From an uncultured Ruminococcus sp. (lineage in GTDB: Bacteria > Bacillota > Clostridia > Oscillospirales > Ruminococcaceae), in the NCBI GenBank assembly GCA_946188175.1, contig CAMHUJ010000146.1, forward strand, positions 1 to 5,438: a DNA stretch of 5,438 nt, in the 5' to 3' direction. A program made the position numbers and the translations under genes. The notes under the pieces are model-generated. The model had not been told where the DNA came from. It saw only the letters and a program-made list of their open reading frames with translations, and did not search any database. Shown here one piece after another: positions 1-4,132 of the stretch. The stretch's first letter is position 1. Each line of letters starts with the position of its first letter.

Positions 1-183
1 TCGACGCTGCTGGTTGTGATTGCAACGCTGCTGATCGGATTCACGGGGATTGCTGCGCTGTTTGATCTGCCGGTCATGGTGCCGTCGTATCTGCTCTGGC
101 TTGCCGGTCTGATGATCGTTTATACAATTCTCGCACAGATTCTGAAGCGAATCTACATGAAGGTCAATCACGAATGGGTCTGA
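1..183 (+). CDS. C-terminal end of a probable magnesium-translocating P-type ATPase (partial, 5' end outside window)
   Basis: The frame is open from the first base and ends with TGA at 181-183, giving 60 residues starting STLLVVIATLLIGF and ending KRIYMKVNHEWV. There are two hydrophobic segments (about residues 2-22 and 28-46) with a short turn rich in Leu, Pro and Val between them, then a basic tail. This is the arrangement of the last two membrane helices of MgtA/MgtB-type P3B ATPases, where a 'Q-(L/I)-(V/L)-K-R-x-Y' stretch and a terminal Trp follow the last helix; here AQILKRIYMK and EWV fill these places. Such enzymes use ATP to bring Mg2+ into the cell. The catalytic domains (DKTGT motif, nucleotide-binding domain) are outside the window, so the assignment rests only on this tail; another P-type ATPase or a different membrane protein is possible. 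A strong terminator follows 20 bases after the stop, so it is the last gene of its transcript. Confidence 0.6.
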   Translation, partial: STLLVVIATLLIGFTGIAALFDLPVMVPSYLLWLAGLMIVYTILAQILKRIYMKVNHEWV

Positions 184-203
184 TTGCATATACAGCATAA
201 TGT

Positions 204-235
204 GTACGTCCGGCATTGCCGGACGTACTGTTTTT
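204..235 (+). terminator. Intrinsic terminator of the P-type ATPase gene
   Basis: An 11-bp perfect stem (204-214 with 218-228; arms GTACGTCCGGC and GCCGGACGTAC) closes a 3-base loop and is followed after TG by five T residues at 231-235. GC-rich stem, tight loop and T-run on the + strand, 20 bases after the TGA at 181-183, make a standard Rho-independent terminator. Confidence 0.9.
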
Positions 236-372
236 CTGTGATCTGAATGATTGACCGGATTCGGACAGCAATGCGTGAACGGGATTGAGCCGGAAAATGC
301 ATGACCGTTTCAGGCAGATACCCGCCGGCGGTTTTTGAAGGGCTCAGATTGCATCAGACGGCTGCATAACAG
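236..372. other. Intergenic stretch between convergent transcription units, no gene seen
   Basis: The non-coding gap between the ATPase stop (183) and the exporter stop (487) is about 300 bases. Apart from the two hairpins listed separately (204-235 and 373-409), I see no start codon with a ribosome binding site, no tRNA-like structure and no promoter with both boxes. It is ordinary spacer between two convergent genes. Confidence 0.6.
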
Positions 373-409
373 AACAGCGTCCGTACACAGAACCGGTACG
401 GACGCTGTT
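373..409 (-). terminator. Probable terminator of the kinase/PqqD/peptidase/ABC operon
   Basis: A perfect 14-bp inverted repeat (373-386 and 396-409; arm AACAGCGTCCGTAC on the + strand) encloses a 9-base loop. It lies about 80 bases beyond the exporter stop codon at 487-489, read on the minus strand. The minus-strand tail after the stem is CTGTTATGC, so the T-run is poor, and the + strand tail (TGATGTG) is no better. The stem strength and position argue for a terminator, perhaps acting on both strands; efficiency is uncertain. Confidence 0.6.
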
Positions 410-486
410 TGATGTGTGATTCCTCGGTTCATTGGCTTTGAACCGGATCGGGCGGAATCAGCTCCCGTGAATGCACTTCACTGTAT

Positions 487-1920
487 TTACGCTGTTTCGT
501 GCTTTTCGACGATTCCGTCCTCGGTGAATTCCAGTATTCTGTCGCAGATTTCCAGCGCGGCAGGGCGGTGTGTCACGATCACGACCGTTTTATCGGTCAT
601 GCGCCGCAGATTTTCCAGCACATGCTTTTCTGTCAGCTCATCCAGTGCGCTGGTCGATTCGTCCAGCAGCAGAACCGGACTGCCCGAAAAGATTGCTCGT
701 GCAATCGCAATTCGCTGCATCTGCCCTTCGGAAAGACCCGTTCCGCGTTCGCCGAGCAATGTGTCGATGCCGTTTTCCAGTCCGGCAATGAACTGATCTG
801 CACAGGCGATTTGCAGCGCGCGGAGAATCCTGTCATCATCCTTCGCAGCCGACTGCTCCGAAAACGATACGATCTCCCGGATTGTTCCCGACATCAGCTG
901 ATTGCCCTGCGGCACATAGGCGAACAGTCTGCGCCATTCTGCCGACAGCGGTTTCGTGCCTTCCGTATCGGTCAGGAAGCGCTGACCGCCGTCGAGCTGA
1001 TAAATGCTCATCAGCAGCTTCAGTACAGTCGATTTTCCGCATCCGCTGTGACCGGTAAAGGCAACATATTCGCCCCTGCGTATTTCCACGCTGATATGAT
1101 CCAGCACAACCGGCTGGTCATCCTTGGATAAATTGCGGATGCTTTCCGCGGCAGGGTAGTATGTGAATTCCGCATCCTGCAAGCCGAATGACAGCAGTCT
1201 GCTTTCGTAAAATGCGTTGATCTCATCGGCAGAATAAGCCGCTGTATCCTGATCGTCCTGAAACTGCTCGATCTCCATTAAGCGCTCCGCACTTGCGGTC
1301 ATTGCATAAAACCGTGGCAGATAGCCGGTGATATTGGAAATCGGTGTCTGAATCTGTGTGATGAGCTGCATAATGGCAGTCAGCGTGCCGTATGTGATTG
1401 TGCCGATGAGGATACCGTAGCCGCAGTAGCAGACGCCGAACAGATACAATCCGCTGATTGCGGAGATAAAGCCCAGATTACAGAGAATCGAAAACCGTGT
1501 TTTTTTCATCCTTGCGGCTTTATGATCGGTCATTCTGCGCTCTGTATCCTGTTCCGCCTGTTCCTCGGCCGCATAGCTCCGGATCATCATCAGGCTGCCG
1601 ATCCGCTCCTGCAAAAGGACACGGAGCTTGCCGTCTTTTTCCTGTACGTTTTTATGCAGCCTTTTCAGCATCCTGCGAAAAACATAGGTCATCAGAACAA
1701 AGAACAGACCGAGCGGCATGATCACCAGTGCAAGGCGCCGGTCCAGCACGAGAATCATGAACAGCGCACTGACCAGCTTCACGATCATGCCCGCGATTCC
1801 GGGGCATATGTCCACATAGTTTTCTGCGACGACAACCGTATCATTCGTCAGTCTGTTGAGCCATTCGCCGGAATGGACGGCACTGACGCTCGCATAATCC
1901 TTGCGCAGGATATTCCGCAT
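487..1920 (-). CDS. ABC exporter, truncated: remainder of membrane domain plus ATP-binding domain (gene broken at its 5' side)
   Basis: This 477-residue frame is most of an exporter half-transporter (membrane domain fused to nucleotide-binding domain). Membrane segments are visible near residues 42-60, 63-83, 146-168 and 170-190, corresponding to helices 3-6. The ATPase domain is complete: Walker A GHSGCGKS (290-297), Q-loop Q338 in YVPQGNQ, signature LSEGQ (396-400, a mild variant of LSGGQ), Walker B VLLLDE (416-421), D-loop SALD and switch His451 in VTHR. The ATG at 1920 is not the original start: the same frame reads back upstream without a stop through FENIFKSRL, which matches the family's cytoplasmic loop before the conserved RKDYA..HSGEW segment. 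Helix 1 and part of helix 2 are coded in another frame at 1943-2155, so the gene carries a deletion with frameshift. Internal initiation at 1920, 23 bases after the upstream stop with a weak AAGG before it, could still make a four-helix protein, but function as an exporter is doubtful. The neighbouring kinase, PqqD-like and peptidase genes suggest the intact version exported a modified peptide. Confidence 0.85.
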   Translation of the reverse strand: MRNILRKDYASVSAVHSGEWLNRLTNDTVVVAENYVDICPGIAGMIVKLVSALFMILVLDRRLALVIMPLGLFFVLMTYVFRRMLKRLHKNVQEKDGKLRVLLQERIGSLMMIRSYAAEEQAEQDTERRMTDHKAARMKKTRFSILCNLGFISAISGLYLFGVCYCGYGILIGTITYGTLTAIMQLITQIQTPISNITGYLPRFYAMTASAERLMEIEQFQDDQDTAAYSADEINAFYESRLLSFGLQDAEFTYYPAAESIRNLSKDDQPVVLDHISVEIRRGEYVAFTGHSGCGKSTVLKLLMSIYQLDGGQRFLTDTEGTKPLSAEWRRLFAYVPQGNQLMSGTIREIVSFSEQSAAKDDDRILRALQIACADQFIAGLENGIDTLLGERGTGLSEGQMQRIAIARAIFSGSPVLLLDESTSALDELTEKHVLENLRRMTDKTVVIVTHRPAALEICDRILEFTEDGIVEKHETA

Positions 1921-1942
1921 CAGCCTTGATTTGAATATATTT

Positions 1943-2155
1943 TCAAATACCGAGCACGAGCAGCCCCGTCAGGATTGCATACTGCCGGAAGCCGCTCCGG
2001 TTTCCGGCAACGGCATTGTCCACGATATTGCGCAGGAGCAGCGCATAGAGTACACCGCTTGCACCGTAAACCGCCTGTAGGATGATCAGTGCAAGGATAT
2101 ACAGCTTTTTCATTGCCGGAACCGTAAAGAGCCAGCTTACTGCATTTTGTTTCAT
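1943..2155 (-). pseudogene. N-terminal fragment of the same ABC exporter, ended early by a frameshift
   Basis: The fragment (MKQNAVSWLF ... LTGLLVLGI) holds the first transmembrane helix (LYILALIILQAVYGASGVLY), the LLRNIVDNAV motif that follows it in this exporter family, and the start of helix 2, then stops at TGA 1943-1945. Compared with the usual layout of such exporters, about 16 residues (end of helix 2 and start of the first cytoplasmic loop) are missing before the sequence resumes in the next frame at FENIFKSRLMRN. I chose the ATG at 2155: a GGAG at 2167-2170 lies 11 bases upstream and the protein then begins at the place typical for the family. An ATG at 2200, directly after the peptidase stop codon, would add 15 polar residues and has only a weak AGAAG in front of it. 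Read together with 487-1920, the intact gene would give about 570-580 residues. Confidence 0.75.
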
Positions 2156-2200
2156 GGGGAGTACAGCTCCATTTTGATTTGATACTGTTTTGTCATGCAT

Positions 2201-2632
2201 TTATCTTCTGCCATGCAATATTCTGCCGAGTCTGCGTTTGGATTTTTGCAGCAGGATACGGAGACCGGAAAAGTTGACCCAGAGAAAGCTGTAAAGCCGG
2301 TAGCCCCAGAAATCTGTCGTTCGTTTCCTGCCGTTATGTACATAGCCGGTCATCACGCCGATGATATCCCGGTCCGTGATGCCGTATTCCCTGACGGTGC
2401 AGTTGTCCCCGAGAATCACATAATCATGCGCACGGACTTTTATGACGCGGTGCAGCACATAATGTGACGGCGGACGCCGGTACAGCACGACGTCATATTT
2501 TTTGCAGCGCTGCTTTCCTTTTTTCTTGACGGTAAACAGGTCGCGCCCCTGCTTCAGCAGCGGCATCATGCTGACGCCGACATTGCTGTATGTCATAGAG
2601 CCGTTCTGTTCGAGGTATTCCTCGTAGCGCAT
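2201..2632 (-). CDS. S24/S26-family (signal-peptidase-like) serine peptidase
   Basis: 143 residues from the ATG at 2632. Conserved S26 blocks appear in order: the nucleophile box SNVGVSMMPLLKQGRD (Ser at residue 21), the second box DVVLYRR...YVLHRVI (His at residue 61) and the ILGDNC box (residues 73-78). In bacterial signal peptidase I the general base in the second box is a Lys; the LHRVI form has the His found in SipW/SEC11 (ER-type) enzymes, so a Ser/His dyad is predicted. There is no N-terminal membrane anchor; the only hydrophobic stretch is near the C-terminus (YRLYSFLWVNFSGLRILL), followed by a very basic tail. It may cut a leader peptide or act on a partner of the neighbouring genes. 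Start choice is uncertain: GTG 2650 and ATG 2641 are in frame and overlap the upstream gene. ATG 2632 lies one base after the PqqD-like stop (TAG, 2634-2636) and gives MRYEEYLEQNG, a plausible N-terminus, with translation probably coupled. Confidence 0.8.
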   Translation of the reverse strand: MRYEEYLEQNGSMTYSNVGVSMMPLLKQGRDLFTVKKKGKQRCKKYDVVLYRRPPSHYVLHRVIKVRAHDYVILGDNCTVREYGITDRDIIGVMTGYVHNGRKRTTDFWGYRLYSFLWVNFSGLRILLQKSKRRLGRILHGRR

Positions 2633-2633
2633 A

Positions 2634-2894
2634 CTATTCATCAATCGCACCGATGCTTTTGAGCTGCTTTATGATCTTCTGCACATCGCGTCTTGCGATT
2701 TCCTCGGATACATCCCATTTTTTTGTCATTTTTTTCACGATCTCATCCTCGGTCGTATCCTGTTCGAGGCAGCCGATGATAAAGCCGGCTGTGGGATTGC
2801 TTCTGACAAGACCCGAAAATTTTGTTGCGCCGGTCGATACGAGCAGCTTATCGTTTCCGTTATCATGTGCGATAAATCCACTGTTCAGTTTCAT
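2634..2894 (-). CDS. PqqD-like protein (RiPP recognition element family)
   Basis: 86 residues from the ATG at 2894. The pattern is that of PqqD-family proteins: MKLNSGFIAHDNGNDKLLV (short beta strands), then FSGLVRSNPTAGFIIGCLEQ, where the N-x-T/x-A-G-F/x-I core of the family is visible, then an acidic/basic helical half (TTEDEIVKKMTKKWDVSEE...) ending QLKSIGAIDE. Stand-alone PqqD-like proteins form the winged-helix RRE fold that binds leader peptides and presents them to modifying enzymes, so a chaperone-like role with the kinase and peptidase is inferred. An ATG at 2903 overlaps the kinase stop as ATGA, but AAAGGA at 2903-2908 sits 8 bases before the ATG at 2894, the ideal distance, so 2894 is the better start. 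The coding part is complete and undamaged. Confidence 0.85.
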   Translation of the reverse strand: MKLNSGFIAHDNGNDKLLVSTGATKFSGLVRSNPTAGFIIGCLEQDTTEDEIVKKMTKKWDVSEEIARRDVQKIIKQLKSIGAIDE

Positions 2895-2899
2895 ACGAA

Positions 2900-3634
2900 T
2901 CATCCTTTCATGGTCTGGTAGGCGGTTTCCGCCGCCGAAATATCCATATTGCAGCCAAGCTGATACAATGCGGTTTTTTCCGCGATCTGATCTATGAGTT
3001 TCAGTGTCTTTGCCATTTGCAAAGGATTCTGCGGACGGTAAACCTGCTGCAGCAGTATTGTATATGCCTGCTTTTTTGTAATGCGTCCGATGCTGTTTTC
3101 CGCTGCGCGGGTCAGAATACAGATCGCCCTGAGCGGAACGGCAGTGTTCGTGCCGAGACGGTGCTTGCCGTTGTAGGGCGTACCGTATACGGTGACGCCG
3201 CTGTCTGTCACGCGGATCATCGGCTTGTCATCATTGACCATAACCGCTCTGTCGCCGAGCAGCTTGCGCCACAGTCTTGTATGGGTCGATTTGCCCGTAC
3301 CGGATTTTGCCGTGAACAGATAGCCCTGTCCGTCTACGGCGATTACGGAGCCGTGAAACAAAACCGTATCATAGTCGGGCATCTTTTCGGCGATCTTGCG
3401 GTAAACAGCCAGTTCCTCCCGATAATCATCCGTCGCATCATGCGGCGGACGGTTTTCGCGTGCTGCACATTTCAGCTCGCGCTGATATTCAAAATCAATG
3501 TCAGCCTGTGCGGTCGTCAGCGAAAAATCCGCAGGCTCGTCCGTCAGATAATCCTTGCAGTATGTATGCACCTTTTCGTAGAGTGAGGTGACTTCAAAGA
3601 CACGGTCAGCAATTTTATATTTTTTTGTTATCAT
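2900..3634 (-). CDS. HprK/PEPCK-like P-loop kinase of a RiPP-type operon
   Basis: 244 residues. After a variable N-terminal half (to about residue 88) come FHGSVIAV (92-99), the P-loop AKSGTGKS (109-116) followed by THTRLW, the acidic VNDDKP (133-138, probable catalytic/Mg2+ site as in HPr kinase), and GTPYNGKH (151-158), a motif shared by HprK-related proteins in peptide-modification operons. The end ALYQLGCNMDISAAETAYQTM fits the same family. True HprK is longer (about 310 residues) and carries its own N-terminal domain; this protein is a shorter relative and probably does not act on HPr. Related kinases in Bacillales lasso-peptide operons phosphorylate the precursor peptide; substrate here is unknown. 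ATG 3634 has GGAG at 3641-3644, spacing 6 bases. It is the first gene of the operon and its stop overlaps the next frame (ATGA at 2900-2903). Confidence 0.85.
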   Translation of the reverse strand: MITKKYKIADRVFEVTSLYEKVHTYCKDYLTDEPADFSLTTAQADIDFEYQRELKCAARENRPPHDATDDYREELAVYRKIAEKMPDYDTVLFHGSVIAVDGQGYLFTAKSGTGKSTHTRLWRKLLGDRAVMVNDDKPMIRVTDSGVTVYGTPYNGKHRLGTNTAVPLRAICILTRAAENSIGRITKKQAYTILLQQVYRPQNPLQMAKTLKLIDQIAEKTALYQLGCNMDISAAETAYQTMKG

Positions 3635-3644
3635 AATGCTCTCC
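3635..3644 (-). promoter_or_regulatory. Ribosome binding site of the kinase gene
   Basis: GGAGAG (3639-3644 on the minus strand) lies four bases before the ATG at 3632-3634, with the GGAG core six bases away. It fixes the kinase start; no other in-frame ATG nearby has a comparable site. Confidence 0.75.
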
Positions 3645-3647
3645 GTA

Positions 3648-3678
3648 AAAATGTGATACTGCTATTATATCACATTTT
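3648..3678. promoter_or_regulatory. Perfect 11-bp inverted repeat over the operon promoter, candidate operator
   Basis: AAAATGTGATA (3648-3658) and TATCACATTTT (3668-3678) are perfect inverted copies separated by nine bases. Together they cover the extended -10 box and the expected transcription start. Because the upstream arm lies before the start point, an RNA hairpin cannot form from this transcript, so binding of a dimeric repressor is the simplest reading. No regulator gene is in the window. It is not a CRP/FNR-type site, since the TGTGA and TCACA halves are 13 bases apart rather than 6. Confidence 0.6.
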
Positions 3679-3692
3679 CGCATAAAATGCAA
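3664..3692 (-). promoter_or_regulatory. Extended -10 promoter of the kinase/PqqD/peptidase/ABC operon
   Basis: On the minus strand a consensus TATAAT (3664-3669) is preceded by TGA (3670-3672), giving the extended -10 form TGnTATAAT. TTGCAT (3687-3692) lies 17 bases further upstream, the optimal distance, and matches three of six bases of the -35 consensus. Transcription would start near 3657, leaving a leader of about 22 bases that contains the GGAG site. A vegetative sigma factor is the natural reader. Confidence 0.8.
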
Positions 3693-3724
3693 TAAGCAGC
3701 GCACCACAGGGATGCGGTGCTTAT
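3692..3724. repeat. Imperfect hairpin upstream of the operon promoter
   Basis: GCACC (3701-3705) pairs with GGTGC (3716-3720) around a 10-base loop, and ATAA (3692-3695) can pair with TTAT (3721-3724) if five bases bulge out. On the minus strand it is followed by the T-rich TTGCATTTT of the promoter region, so it could be a weak second terminator isolating the operon from upstream transcription. The stem is short and the role unproven. Confidence 0.3.
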
Positions 3725-3849
3725 GCCTGCGAATGAGAGCGCAACGACAGAATCCGTGATGACATCTTCAGCATCCTGTCGCCGCTTTCTGCTGCCTGTA
3801 GTCACGGCAATATGTCCGGATACAGGCGGCAGGTGCAGAGACTCTTGAA
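3725..3849. other. Non-coding stretch with a 12-bp inverted repeat (3789-3832), function unknown
   Basis: Between the scaffoldin terminator and the kinase promoter there are about 150 bases with no supported gene. CTGCTGCCTGTA (3789-3800) and TACAGGCGGCAG (3821-3832) form a 12-bp stem with one G-T position around a 20-base loop. No T-run follows on either strand, so it does not look like a terminator. A small structured RNA or a remnant of a lost gene are both possible. Confidence 0.3.
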
Positions 3850-3885
3850 CGGAAAAACAAACAGCTCCCCGCGGGGAGCTGTTTG
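3850..3885 (-). terminator. Strong intrinsic terminator of the scaffoldin transcript
   Basis: A 28-bp perfect palindrome (3858-3885, arms CAAACAGCTCCCC / GGGGAGCTGTTTG with GC in the centre) is followed on the minus strand by TTTTTCC. It lies about 220 bases beyond the scaffoldin stop and 50 bases beyond the stop of the short frame at 3938-4132. On the + strand no T-run follows, so it works for minus-strand transcription. Confidence 0.85.
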
Positions 3886-3937
3886 CAATATATAATGATT
3901 GCCGCCGGAAAACACAGGCAGATGCTTCATTCCTGCT

Positions 3938-4132
3938 TCAAAACCTGAACAGCATATTGTCTCTGCTGTGTTCGGTCAGGTCCTCCCGGATCACACCGGC
4001 ACCCTGCATGACAAATCCGCCGCTGCCGTCGGTGTATTCCACGGTTTGATCGGGTCCTGCATTCGGGAATGCATATGCAGCAAATGTTATGCTGCACTTT
4101 CCGCAGTTTATCCGCCGAGCAGTTCCGCCCAT
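3938..4132 (-). CDS. Short frame of unknown nature after the scaffoldin gene, possibly a gene remnant
   Basis: A 64-residue frame starts at an ATG inside the last codons of the scaffoldin gene (25-base overlap, different frame) and ends at TGA 3938-3940, 50 bases before the terminator. The first 20 or so residues overlap or adjoin the scaffoldin end and look random (MGGTARRINCGKC). The rest, about FAAYAFPNAGPDQTVEYT to LTEHSRDNMLFRF, has balanced composition and GC-ended codons like real protein. No ribosome binding site precedes the ATG. I do not recognise a family. It may be the C-terminal remnant of a gene lost between the dockerin gene and its terminator, a small coupled protein, or chance. 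Confidence 0.3.
   Translation of the reverse strand: MGGTARRINCGKCSITFAAYAFPNAGPDQTVEYTDGSGGFVMQGAGVIREDLTEHSRDNMLFRF

Noticed and set aside
322..336. CCGCCGGCGG followed by TTTTT as a terminator
   Set aside because: The sequence can form only a 3-bp stem with a 4-base loop, too weak, and the real + strand terminator is upstream at 204-235.
310..432. 40-codon minus-strand frame after the exporter gene
   Set aside because: It starts without a ribosome site and runs through the terminator stem at 373-409, so it is most likely chance.
499..1131. Long + strand open frames opposite the ABC exporter
   Set aside because: They are antisense to a clearly conserved ATPase domain, have no ribosome sites and show no recognisable motif.
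1918..1950. Programmed +1 frameshift making a full exporter
   Set aside because: Shifting frame at ATT TGA would still leave about 16 residues of helix 2 and the first loop missing, so a deletion explains the data better.
3017..3586. 189-residue + strand open frame opposite the kinase
   Set aside because: It is antisense to the P-loop kinase, with odd composition rich in Cys, Arg and Val and no start signals.
3648..3678. CRP/FNR-type binding site
   Set aside because: The half-sites look similar (TGTGA / TCACA) but are 13 bases apart instead of 6, so the spacing excludes that family.
3728..3785. 17-codon frame MLKMSSRILSLRSHSQA as a missing RiPP precursor
   Set aside because: It lies upstream of the operon promoter, has no ribosome site at a proper distance and lacks any leader/core pattern.
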